Of a stretch of 64,000 bases of DNA, positions 56,346-64,000 are shown in pieces; within the stretch, counting starts at the first letter, position 1, and each line of letters starts with the position of its first letter. A program made the position numbers and the translations under genes. The stretch lies in NCBI GenBank assembly GCA_963779225.1, contig CAVZWW010000003.1, positions 3,100,001 to 3,164,000 on the forward strand, read 5' to 3'. The notes beneath the pieces were generated by a model, which was not told where the DNA came from, did no database searches, and saw nothing but the letters and a program-made list of their open reading frames with translations. The stretch comes from CAVPCZ01 sp963779225. GTDB taxonomy: Bacteria > Bacteroidota > Ignavibacteria > UBA10030 > UBA6906.

Positions 56346-59084
56346 ATGACTCCGACTCCCGGGCTTTCCCTCATGGATCGCCCCCCACATATCCGCCCGA
56401 CGGAAGAACTCTTCGTGCTCCTGGAGTCTTCGCGTGAAGGTCTCTCCTCAGCATCGGCCGCCGAGCGGCTGCGCGCGGGCCGCAATGAACTTCCGGCTCC
56501 CCGACGCGAACACCCTGTGTGGCTCCTCCTGAAGCAGTTTGGCAGCATTCTCGTTCTCATCCTGATCGCCGCCGCGATCGTCTCCGCCGTGATGGGGAAG
56601 CCCGTGGAGGCCTCGGCGATTCTGTTTATCGTCGTCCTGGCGGGCGTTATGGGTTTCCTGCAGGAATACCAGGCAGAACGTGCACTGGAAGCACTCCAGC
56701 GTCTGACGAGCCCACAGAGTACGGTGCTGCGCGACGGTCTCCTCCGGGTTGTGCCGTCCGCAGAGATTGTTCCCGGAGATGTCGTGCTCCTGAAAGCCGG
56801 CGATGCCGTTCCGGCGGATGCCCGCGTATTTGAGATATCAAATCTGCGTGTCGATGAATCCGCCCTGACCGGTGAATCAGAGCCCGCGGAGAAAGAGAAC
56901 ACTCTTCTTGAAGACCCGGGCCTGGCCGCCGGTGACAGACTGAACATGGTCTTCAGTGGAACGATCGTCCAGCACGGCCGCGGATCGGCCCTGGTGGTGC
57001 AAACAGGGGGAGCGACCGAACTCGGCAGGATTGCTTCTCTCCTCAGCAGCGTAAAATCCGGGCCCACGCCGCTGCAGGATAATCTTGACAGGCTTGGAAA
57101 ATACCTGGGGGCGTTCTCCATCCTTCTTGCCGCAGCACTGAGCATTCTCGGCACCCTGCGAGGATACGGTGTGCTGGAGATGTTCGTCTGGGGCGTCGCC
57201 GTTGCCGTCGCGGTGATTCCTGAGGCTCTGCCCGCCGTCGTGACAATCACGCTCGCGCTGGGTGTTCGCAGAATGGCTCACCGCCGTGCGTTGATCAGAA
57301 AACTGCCCGCCGTGGAAACACTTGGCGCAACATCGGTGATCTGCTCCGACAAGACCGGCACGTTGACCCAGAACGAGATGACCGTCCGGAAGCTGTTGGT
57401 CGGCGGCCGGATCATTGACGTTTCAGGCGCGGGTTACACACCGGAAGGCTCGTTCACCGATGCGGGCGGGGAGATCTTTCCCCGGCAGGATCCCCTGCTG
57501 CATCGCCTCCTTCTTGCCGGAACACTCTGCAACGATGCCGTGCTCAACCGCGATCCTGCCGGAGGATGGGACGTTCTGGGAGACCCCACCGAGGCGGCAC
57601 TGTTCGTCGCTGCCGCAAAAGCCGGAAACGAGGCGCGTCTGGATCGGCAGCACTATCCCCGCACAGCGGAGTTTCCGTTCACGTCCGAACGCAAGCGGAT
57701 GACCACTGTACATCACTCGGCGGATGGCTATTTTGCATGCAGCAAGGGGGCCCCGGAAGTCGTCCTGGCATCATGCACACATGAATTGACGCCCGACGGG
57801 ACGCGGATGTTGGCTGCGAAGGACCGGGAAGCGATTCTCCAGCGCGCTCAGGCACTTGCCGCCGATTCGCTGAGGGTGCTCGCCTGCGCCGTTCGCCCCG
57901 TGGCATCAGGCGGCCCCGACCCTGCAGAGGCCGAGAGCAACATGGTGTTCGTCGGTCTTGTCGGGATGCAGGATCCACCCCGGCCGGAAGTGCTGACCGC
58001 TATCCACGTCTGTTTTGCCGCCGGTATCAGGCCCGTGATGATAACCGGAGATCATGTCTCCACGGCAATCGCGGTTGCCAGAGAGTTGGGGATGCTGCGA
58101 CATGGCGGCGTGCTCACGGGGCAGGAGCTGACAACGCTCAACGATGCTGAGTTGTTCGAGCGTGTGAAATCTGTTGATGTGTTTGCGCGCATATCGCCCG
58201 AACATAAACTCCGCATCGTACAAGCGTTCCTGCATAACGGACATGTGGTTGCAATGACCGGCGACGGTGTGAACGATGCGCCGGCCCTGAAGCAGGCGGA
58301 TATCGGCGTGGCCATGGGAATCACGGGCACCGACGTCAGCAAAGAAGCGTCTGATATGATCCTTACCGACGACAATTTTGCCACCATCGTTGAAGCTGTG
58401 CGTGAGGGGCGCAGCATTTTCGAAAATATCCGGAAATACCTCGTCTACCTGTTCAGCGGCAACATGGGGGCCGTCTTCGCGCTCGTCATCGCCCTCTTCA
58501 CCGGCTACCCGCTGCCGTTGATGGCGGTCCAGGTTCTGTTCATCAATTTTATCATGGACGGCCTCGTCGCCATTGCACTGGGGGTCGAACCGGCGGAGCC
58601 GCATATCATGGAGAGGAAACCCCGGTCACGCACAGAAGGGATCCTGAACGGGGAAACGCACTGGTTTGTCGGTGTTCTGGGAACATGGATCGGCCTGGCG
58701 ACGTTTGCGGTCTTTGCCCTGAACCTCGGAAGCGGCGCGGGAACGGGACACGCGGTCAGTCTCTTTTTCGCCTCACTGATCGCCGCGCGGCTCGTGAACG
58801 CATTCAATTGCAGAACGCTCCGGGATTCGGCGTTCGTCCGGGGAAGACAGGGGAACGCTGCATTGCAGTGGAGTATCGGCGTTACCCTTGTTCTTTCCGC
58901 CGCCGTGATCTACGTCCCGTTCCTGAACGCCCCGTTCGGCACGGTGCCGCTCGGGATTGATGATCTTCTTATCGTGGCGGCCGTGGGTACATCGGTTCTG
59001 GTGCTCGGCGAGACGTATAAGGGCGTGGTTCGGCGGCTGAACAGAAAGGCCGTGCTGCAAGGAGCGGTCAGCCCGCGCTCCTGA
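56346..59084 (+). CDS. P2-type cation-transporting ATPase (calcium-ATPase-like)
   Basis: A 912-residue inner-membrane pump. All P-type motifs are present: TGES in the actuator domain, the phosphorylated Asp335 in DKTGTLTQNEM, nucleotide-binding KGAPE, MITGDH, and TGDGVNDAPALKQADIG. Ten membrane helices fit the P2 group. The helix-4 ion-site motif is PEALP rather than the PEGLP of most calcium pumps, and helix 6 carries NFIMDG instead of NxxTDG. The transported ion is therefore uncertain (calcium, manganese, proton or sodium). It is monocistronic, with no partner gene. The 167 bases before it show no clear promoter. Confidence 0.93.
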   Translation: MTPTPGLSLMDRPPHIRPTEELFVLLESSREGLSSASAAERLRAGRNELPAPRREHPVWLLLKQFGSILVLILIAAAIVSAVMGKPVEASAILFIVVLAGVMGFLQEYQAERALEALQRLTSPQSTVLRDGLLRVVPSAEIVPGDVVLLKAGDAVPADARVFEISNLRVDESALTGESEPAEKENTLLEDPGLAAGDRLNMVFSGTIVQHGRGSALVVQTGGATELGRIASLLSSVKSGPTPLQDNLDRLGKYLGAFSILLAAALSILGTLRGYGVLEMFVWGVAVAVAVIPEALPAVVTITLALGVRRMAHRRALIRKLPAVETLGATSVICSDKTGTLTQNEMTVRKLLVGGRIIDVSGAGYTPEGSFTDAGGEIFPRQDPLLHRLLLAGTLCNDAVLNRDPAGGWDVLGDPTEAALFVAAAKAGNEARLDRQHYPRTAEFPFTSERKRMTTVHHSADGYFACSKGAPEVVLASCTHELTPDGTRMLAAKDREAILQRAQALAADSLRVLACAVRPVASGGPDPAEAESNMVFVGLVGMQDPPRPEVLTAIHVCFAAGIRPVMITGDHVSTAIAVARELGMLRHGGVLTGQELTTLNDAELFERVKSVDVFARISPEHKLRIVQAFLHNGHVVAMTGDGVNDAPALKQADIGVAMGITGTDVSKEASDMILTDDNFATIVEAVREGRSIFENIRKYLVYLFSGNMGAVFALVIALFTGYPLPLMAVQVLFINFIMDGLVAIALGVEPAEPHIMERKPRSRTEGILNGETHWFVGVLGTWIGLATFAVFALNLGSGAGTGHAVSLFFASLIAARLVNAFNCRTLRDSAFVRGRQGNAALQWSIGVTLVLSAAVIYVPFLNAPFGTVPLGIDDLLIVAAVGTSVLVLGETYKGVVRRLNRKAVLQGAVSPRS

Positions 59085-59096
59085 TCAGCCGGCCGT

Positions 59097-60032
59097 TTAC
59101 AGGGAAAGACCGGCCGAACGGTAGAGGGATTTGAACCAGGCAATCGTTTCGCGCAGCCCATCTTCAAGCGTAAACCCGGGTTCGACTCCGATCGCGCGTG
59201 CGCGGGAGGTATCGGCCAGCGAATGTTTCACATCGCCGGCGCGCACGGGGGCGTACACGATGCGCGAGGTGCTACCCGTGATGGCGATGATCATCCGGGC
59301 GAGTTCGTTCACCGTCATGCTCCGCCCACAGGCAATGTTGTACGTTCCGGCGCTCACCGCCTGAGATGCGCGGACGTTTGCCGCGACAATGTCCTTCACG
59401 TACACGAAGTCCCTCGTTTGCTCCCCATCACCGTAGATGACCAGGTCTTCCCCCCGGAGGCACTTGTCGATGAAGATCGGCACCGCTGCGGCATACTGTG
59501 ACCGGGGATTCTGGCGCGGGCCGAACACATTGAAATAGCGCAAACAGACGGCGGATTGTCCGAACGATTCGGCGTACATCGCGGCATAGTACTCATCATC
59601 CAGCTTGGTGATGGCATACGGGCTCCGCGGTTCCGGAAGCATCGTCTCCACTTTCGGGACTGTCGGATTGTTCCCGTACACCGCCGCTGAAGAAGAGATC
59701 ACCACATTTTTCACCTTGTGGCGGCGGGCGGCCTCCAGTATTCGGAGCGTCCCCTGGACATTGATGTCCACGGTTTCCTCCGGACGCTCCATCGACTCGG
59801 GTACGCTCACGAGTGCCGCCAGGTGGAAGACGTAGTCCACGCCTCGCATGATGTCGTTGACGAGATCACGGTCGGTGACGCTTCCCTGAACGAACCGTGC
59901 GCGAAAGAATGCGATGTTGTTTTTAAAACCGGACCTGAGGGTGTCCAGAATAATGACATCATGGTTCGCCTGAAAATGCTCGACAATGTGGCTGCCGATG
60001 AACCCGGCCCCGCCGGTAACGAGTATGGTCAT
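59097..60032 (-). CDS. NAD-dependent epimerase/dehydratase (UDP-glucose 4-epimerase-like)
   Basis: A 311-residue extended short-chain dehydrogenase. The NAD motif TGGAGFIGS is at 6-14, Ser115 in VISSSAAVYG, and the YxxxK pair Tyr139/Lys143 in SPYAITK, with RYFNVFGPRQNP further on. It interconverts NDP-sugars, probably supplying surface polysaccharide synthesis. It lies between the P-type ATPase gene (convergent) and the HerA-like gene (divergent), with no glycan genes adjacent. A TTGCAT-N19-TATTTT sequence in the 60040-60095 gap could be its promoter but is weak. Confidence 0.9.
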   Translation of the reverse strand: MTILVTGGAGFIGSHIVEHFQANHDVIILDTLRSGFKNNIAFFRARFVQGSVTDRDLVNDIMRGVDYVFHLAALVSVPESMERPEETVDINVQGTLRILEAARRHKVKNVVISSSAAVYGNNPTVPKVETMLPEPRSPYAITKLDDEYYAAMYAESFGQSAVCLRYFNVFGPRQNPRSQYAAAVPIFIDKCLRGEDLVIYGDGEQTRDFVYVKDIVAANVRASQAVSAGTYNIACGRSMTVNELARMIIAITGSTSRIVYAPVRAGDVKHSLADTSRARAIGVEPGFTLEDGLRETIAWFKSLYRSAGLSL

Positions 60033-60137
60033 GGTCGGACACTCCGCTGATATTAAAAAAATAACGGGAATTCCGGGTGGAGATGCAACGGGGAGCGATC
60101 CCTTGCCGCCCCGGGACGGCCGGCTCTTCAGTGTTTT

Positions 60138-60166
60138 TTGAGATTCACTCCGTCAATGTGTATATT
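60138..60166 (+). promoter_or_regulatory. promoter of the HerA-like ATPase gene
   Basis: TTGAGA (60138-60143), 17 bases, TATATT followed by G (60161-60166), 44 bases before the ATG at 60210. Confidence 0.6.
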
Positions 60167-60209
60167 GTCGGAGCCTTCTCACGCCTTCCCACGCCAAGGA
60201 GTCATGCAT

Positions 60210-61691
60210 ATGAGCTCTTCAACCACAGGTCTGCCTGTAGCAAAAGGTGAGCACGTACTCGAGTTGCTGCCGGGGATGGCCAACCGTCATGGGCTGATCG
60301 CCGGCGCAACCGGTACGGGAAAGACCGTCACCTTGCAGGTGCTGGCGGAAGAATTCAGCCGGATCGGTGTTCCCGTGTTTATGGCGGACGTGAAGGGTGA
60401 CCTTTCGGGGATCAGTCAGACGGGAGTTGAAAAACCCAGAATTGCGGAACGGATCAAGCTTCTGGGATTGGAGGGATTCGCCTTCGGGGGCTCGCCCGTC
60501 GCTTTCTGGGATGTCTTCGGCGAACAGGGACACCCTATCCGCGCCACGGTCTCGGAGATGGGGCCGCTGTTGTTTTCGCGACTCCTCAGCCTGAACGAGA
60601 CTCAAGGGGGCGTTCTTTCGATGGTCTTCCGGATTGCGGACGACAACGGTCTTCTACTGCTGGACATGAAGGACCTCCGTGCCATGCTGGAGTTTGTCGG
60701 GAACAATGCGGCGACATTCAAGACACAGTATGGCAACGTCTCTGCGGCAAGCATCGGTGCCATCCAGCGCGGGCTGCTGGGGATCGAAGATCAGGGAGGA
60801 AACAAGTTCTTTGCGGAGCCGGCGCTGGACCTGGACGACCTGATGCAGACCGACGGGGGACGCGGGGTCGTCAATATCCTCGCCGCCGACAAGCTGCTGC
60901 AGGCTCCGAAGGTCTATGCGACGTTTCTTCTCTGGCTTCTCGCGGAGCTCTTTGAGCGGTTGCCCGAGGTCGGCGATCTCGAGAAACCGAAGCTGGTCTT
61001 CTTCTTCGATGAGGCACATCTGCTGTTTACCGATGCCCCCAGGCCCCTGCTGGAAAAGATCGAACAGGTTGTCCGGCTTGTGCGGTCGAAGGGCGTCGGC
61101 GTCTATTTCATCACCCAGAATCCCCTGGACATTCCGGACATTGTGCTCGGACAGCTTGGCAACCGCGTGCAGCATGCGTTGCGCGCATTCACCCCGAGAG
61201 ACCAGAAGGCGGTCAAAGCAGCGGCGGAGACGTTCCGGGGAAATCCGAAGATCAACGTGGAGACGGTCATCGGCGAACTGGGCGTCGGGGAGGCGCTGGT
61301 TTCATTCCTGGACGCAAAGGGGACGCCGGGCATCGTCGAGCGGGCGCTTGTCTACCCCCCCCATGGCCAGATCGGCCCGATCACGCCCGACCAGCGCACG
61401 ACGATAATCACACAGTCCTCCTTCTACGGCCACTACGAGAAGTCTGTGGATCGTGAATCGGCATTTGAGATTCTCAAGGCACGGACGGAGGCATCCCGGG
61501 CAGAGACATCCCCTGCGAGCATCCCCATTCCTTCCGGCCAGCCGGAGCCCGCCCGTCCGCGCGGGCGGCAGCCCGAGAGTATCCTGGAGGCAATGGCGAA
61601 GAGTGCGGTGCGTGCCGCGGGCACGCAGATCGGCAGGCAGATTATTCGAGGAGTGCTCGGATCGATACTCGGGGGAACGCGCAAGCGCTAG
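60210..61691 (+). CDS. HerA-like / DUF853 ATPase
   Basis: A 493-residue ATPase of the FtsK-HerA superfamily, DUF853 branch. Walker A GATGTGKT is at 32-39, VPVFMADVKGDLSG follows, and Walker B KLVFFFDEAHLLF is near 265. A sensor-like ITQNPLDIPDIVLGQLGNRV comes after it. A Pro/Arg-rich linker (about 435-460) leads to a short helical tail ending in ILGGTRKR. The biological role of DUF853 proteins is not established; DNA translocation is inferred from the superfamily. ATG 60210 is eight bases after AAGGAG; an ATG at 60204 is too close to it. Confidence 0.9.
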   Translation: MSSSTTGLPVAKGEHVLELLPGMANRHGLIAGATGTGKTVTLQVLAEEFSRIGVPVFMADVKGDLSGISQTGVEKPRIAERIKLLGLEGFAFGGSPVAFWDVFGEQGHPIRATVSEMGPLLFSRLLSLNETQGGVLSMVFRIADDNGLLLLDMKDLRAMLEFVGNNAATFKTQYGNVSAASIGAIQRGLLGIEDQGGNKFFAEPALDLDDLMQTDGGRGVVNILAADKLLQAPKVYATFLLWLLAELFERLPEVGDLEKPKLVFFFDEAHLLFTDAPRPLLEKIEQVVRLVRSKGVGVYFITQNPLDIPDIVLGQLGNRVQHALRAFTPRDQKAVKAAAETFRGNPKINVETVIGELGVGEALVSFLDAKGTPGIVERALVYPPHGQIGPITPDQRTTIITQSSFYGHYEKSVDRESAFEILKARTEASRAETSPASIPIPSGQPEPARPRGRQPESILEAMAKSAVRAAGTQIGRQIIRGVLGSILGGTRKR

Positions 61692-61695
61692 GGAA

Positions 61696-61718
61696 CCGGG
61701 GAGACTCCGTTTCCCCGG
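61696..61718. terminator. hairpin between convergent genes
   Basis: CCGGGGA (61696-61702) and TCCCCGG (61712-61718) form a seven-pair stem between the HerA-like gene and pckA. No clear T-tract follows on either strand. Confidence 0.45.
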
Positions 61719-61757
61719 CGCCTTCGTCTGAGAGAAGAAGGGGGGCCGGCTGCGCCG

Positions 61758-63398
61758 TCATCTGTTCGGACCGGCCGCCCGCACCTCGGGCGGACATCCT
61801 GCTTCGAACTTCTTGAAGTTCTCAATGAACCGGGAAGCCAGTTCCCGGTACCTCTGCATGTAGTAGTCCTTGTCCGTCCATGACTGCTGTGGATTCAGGA
61901 CGTGCACGGGGACATCCCCGCACTGCTGCGGCACTTCGAATCCGAACACCGGATCCGTGACAAACGGAACATTGAGCAGTTTGCCGTCCAGCGCCGCGTT
62001 CAGCAGCGTCCGCGTATGACGGATGCTGATGCGTTTGCCGATTCCGTAGGGCCCGCCGATCCATCCTGTATTGACCAGCCAGCAGTTCACCTTGTGCTTC
62101 AGGATCTTCCGTTTGAGCAGATCGGCGTAGAAGGAAGGATGGTGGACCATGAACGGTGCGCCGAAGCAGGTGCTGAATGTCATCTCCGGCTCCTTCCCCA
62201 GTCCCGCCTCCGTACCGGCGAGCTTCGAGGTGTACCCCGAAATGAACTGGTAGAGGGCCTGGTCGGGTGTCAATCGGGCGATGGGGGGCATCACTCCCGA
62301 GGCATCGCAGGTGAGCAGGATGATGTTGCGCGGATGTCCACCCATTTTTTCCGGCACCGCGTTGTCAATGAACTCGAGCGGATAGGACGCCCTCGTGTTT
62401 TCGGTGATCGACTCGTCGTCCAGGTCAATCAGGCGCGTCACCGGATCGTAGACCACGTTTTCCAGAACGCAGCCGAACCTGTGCGTGGCCGCGTAGATCT
62501 GCGGCTCTGCGGCAGGGGAGAGCTGGATGACCTTGGCGTAACACCCGGCCTCAAAATTGAACACACCGTCGTCGCTCCAGCCATGCTCATCATCACCGAT
62601 CAGACGCCGCTGGGGATCAGCCGAGAGAGTCGTTTTCCCCGTCCCGGAAAGACCGAAGAACAGGGCAGCGTCCCCGCTCTTCCCGATGTTGGCGGAACAA
62701 TGCATCGGCATGACGCCCTGAAGAGGCAGGAGGTAGTTCAGAATGGTGAAGACGGATTTCTTGATCTCCCCTGCATAGGCGGTATTTCCGATGATGCAGA
62801 GTTTCTGCGCGAAGTTCAGCACGATGAACGTGTTGGTGGCCGTGCTGTCGATCTGCGGTATTCCCTTGAAGGAAGGGACGGCAATGATCGTGAATTCCGG
62901 GATATGGCGGCGGAGTTCCTCGTTCGTCGCCGCAGTAAGAAACATGTTTCTTGCAAAGTGACTGTGCCAGGCGTATTCGGAAATGATACGGATGGGCATC
63001 CGGTAGTTCGGATCCGCACCGGCAAAGCAATCCTGCACGAAGACATCCCGTCCCTGCAAAAAACCCTGTAAACGATTATACAGGTCGTTGAACTTGTCCG
63101 GATTGAACGGCCGGTTGTATTCACCCCACCAGATATGTTCTTCCGTGCTTGCTTCCCTGACAACGAATTTGTCGTTTGCCGAGCGGCCGGTATGCACCCC
63201 GGTGTTCACAATGATGGGTCCGTTCCTCGAAATGCGGGCCTCACGCCGGAAGGTGATTTCCTCGTACAGGGCTTCGGTCGGAAGGTTCCAGTACGCGGTA
63301 CGCAGATTGGTCAGTCCGTGATTGTCCAGACCGAAATCACTCTTCAGGGCGGAAGCCTCGCCCTGGGCCGGGGTCTTGATGTCAAGGAGGTTGTTCAT
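61758..63398 (-). CDS. pckA: phosphoenolpyruvate carboxykinase (ATP)
   Basis: A 546-residue enzyme converting oxaloacetate and ATP to PEP, CO2 and ADP, the entry to gluconeogenesis. The P-loop GLSGTGKTTLS (about 246-256) and kinase-2 motif GDDEHGWSDDGVFNFEAG are the ATP-type signatures; the PEPCK-specific motif region FFGLSGTGKT is intact. The open frame begins upstream at 63467, but the ATG at 63398 overlaps the TGA of the aminotransferase gene (ATGA), so the two genes are translationally coupled. Confidence 0.96.
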   Translation of the reverse strand: MNNLLDIKTPAQGEASALKSDFGLDNHGLTNLRTAYWNLPTEALYEEITFRREARISRNGPIIVNTGVHTGRSANDKFVVREASTEEHIWWGEYNRPFNPDKFNDLYNRLQGFLQGRDVFVQDCFAGADPNYRMPIRIISEYAWHSHFARNMFLTAATNEELRRHIPEFTIIAVPSFKGIPQIDSTATNTFIVLNFAQKLCIIGNTAYAGEIKKSVFTILNYLLPLQGVMPMHCSANIGKSGDAALFFGLSGTGKTTLSADPQRRLIGDDEHGWSDDGVFNFEAGCYAKVIQLSPAAEPQIYAATHRFGCVLENVVYDPVTRLIDLDDESITENTRASYPLEFIDNAVPEKMGGHPRNIILLTCDASGVMPPIARLTPDQALYQFISGYTSKLAGTEAGLGKEPEMTFSTCFGAPFMVHHPSFYADLLKRKILKHKVNCWLVNTGWIGGPYGIGKRISIRHTRTLLNAALDGKLLNVPFVTDPVFGFEVPQQCGDVPVHVLNPQQSWTDKDYYMQRYRELASRFIENFKKFEAGCPPEVRAAGPNR

Positions 63399-64000
63399 AG
63401 CCAGTCCCGTACCAGTTTTCGTTCGCCGATGTAGATTTCGTTGGGGGCGCCCGGATCCAGCGCCCACTTGATCCGCTCGATACCCACCTTGATGTCTTTT
63501 ACCGTTGTTGCGTAGGAGAGGCGGAGATACCCTTCCATGCCGAATTCCTTGCCTGGCACGGTGACCACGAGCGCCTTCTTCAGAAGAAATTTGCTGAGCT
63601 CCACGGAATTCCTGTTGTATGCGCTGAAGTCCGGCAGACAGTAGTAGGTCCCGTCCGGCCTGGTGAGGTGAATGCCCGAAAACCCGTGCAGTTCCTGCAT
63701 CATGACATTCCGGTTGTTTTCCAGTGTGAGCCGGAGTGTTTCCACGACGCTCTGCAATCCCGTTAACGCACCTTCAGCCGCCGCCTGCAGGATAAGCGAA
63801 GTGCAGGACGTTGTCTGGGCCTGAACATTGATCATCACTTCGATAATCTTCTTCGGAGCCACCACCCACCCGATCCGAAATCCGGTCATGCCGTACAGTT
63901 TGGAGATTCCGTTTATGCTGATGACATGAGTGGACTCGGTGTCCTTCCGGGTGAAGCCGTAGGGAGAAGCGGGAACCTTGCCGTCGAAGACGAGCTTGTG
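63395..64000 (-). CDS. PLP-dependent aminotransferase, class I/II (partial)
   Basis: The C-terminal 201 residues of an aspartate-aminotransferase-like enzyme; the start lies beyond the window. The PLP lysine is in SINGISKLYGMTGFRIGWV, with the conserved Arg eight residues on. The C-terminal domain contains TVPGKEFGMEGYLRLSYATT, whose Arg binds the substrate carboxylate. It is coupled to pckA. A transaminase producing oxaloacetate beside PEP carboxykinase would link aspartate to gluconeogenesis; this is inference. Confidence 0.9.
   Translation of the reverse strand, partial: HKLVFDGKVPASPYGFTRKDTESTHVISINGISKLYGMTGFRIGWVVAPKKIIEVMINVQAQTTSCTSLILQAAAEGALTGLQSVVETLRLTLENNRNVMMQELHGFSGIHLTRPDGTYYCLPDFSAYNRNSVELSKFLLKKALVVTVPGKEFGMEGYLRLSYATTVKDIKVGIERIKWALDPGAPNEIYIGERKLVRDWL

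Overview
The window looks like a chromosomal contig from a member of the Bacteroidota/Chlorobi/Ignavibacteria (FCB) group, with a G+C content that I judge by eye to be in the mid-50s. Three things point there. The first 72 bases encode a typical type IX secretion C-terminal sorting tail. Several families common in that group are present (DUF5916 outer-membrane protein, DUF2911 protein, DUF6599 protein, GxGYxYP protein). Promoters have the form TTGxxx-N16-18-TAxxTT, often followed by G, which resembles the TAxxTTTG -10 element described for Bacteroidota. There are no rRNA genes, convincing canonical tRNAs, insertion sequences, phage genes or CRISPR arrays. The lineage is an inference; no phylogenetic marker was compared.

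Layout. 1-8.2 kb: the end of a T9SS cargo gene, an orphan glycosyltransferase-like gene, a small-RNA candidate (copy 1), an exported DUF4350-like protein, a ClC chloride transporter, an O-methyltransferase, and an exported GxGYxYP protein with a small lipoprotein. 8.5-13.2 kb: a C69 dipeptidase, a small membrane protein, a secreted ComEA-like helix-hairpin-helix protein, and a zinc phospholipase-C-like domain fused to a probable outer-membrane domain. 13.3-27.3 kb: a long co-directional gene cluster holding a phosphotriesterase-family hydrolase, a TPR-thioredoxin, a GH172/DUF2961 glycosidase, two Gfo/Idh/MocA oxidoreductases, an 11-repeat VCBS protein, a nitrilase-family amidohydrolase, a sugar-type ABC binding lipoprotein, an enolase-superfamily enzyme and two permeases. 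No ATPase gene is present. I read this cluster as the uptake and breakdown of an unidentified carbohydrate derivative.

27.4-30.2 kb: the second small-RNA copy, followed by a methyltransferase / GT2 glycosyltransferase / methyltransferase group. 30.3-36.2 kb: a coupled M14 carboxypeptidase and DUF5703 glycosidase-like protein, divergent from a coupled DUF6599 / Tat-exported DUF362 pair. 36.4-43.3 kb: single genes (NTF2-like lipoprotein, class V aminotransferase, DUF2911-TPR protein) and a DUF5916 outer-membrane gene broken by one extra base. 43.4-64 kb is mostly housekeeping: DUF2339 membrane protein, proS with an aldehyde dehydrogenase, dnaE-trxA with two small genes, plsC, htpX, a P-type cation ATPase, an NDP-sugar epimerase, a HerA-like ATPase, and ATP-type PEP carboxykinase coupled to a PLP aminotransferase that runs off the window.

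The most unusual observation is a pair of diverged non-coding elements (about 1398-1547 and 27473-27617). Each is driven by a TTGACA-N17-TATATT promoter, they are about 73% identical over an ungapped 45-nt core, and each has a tRNA-like 3' half whose T-arm-like hairpin keeps pairing through compensatory changes. I cannot assign them to a known family.
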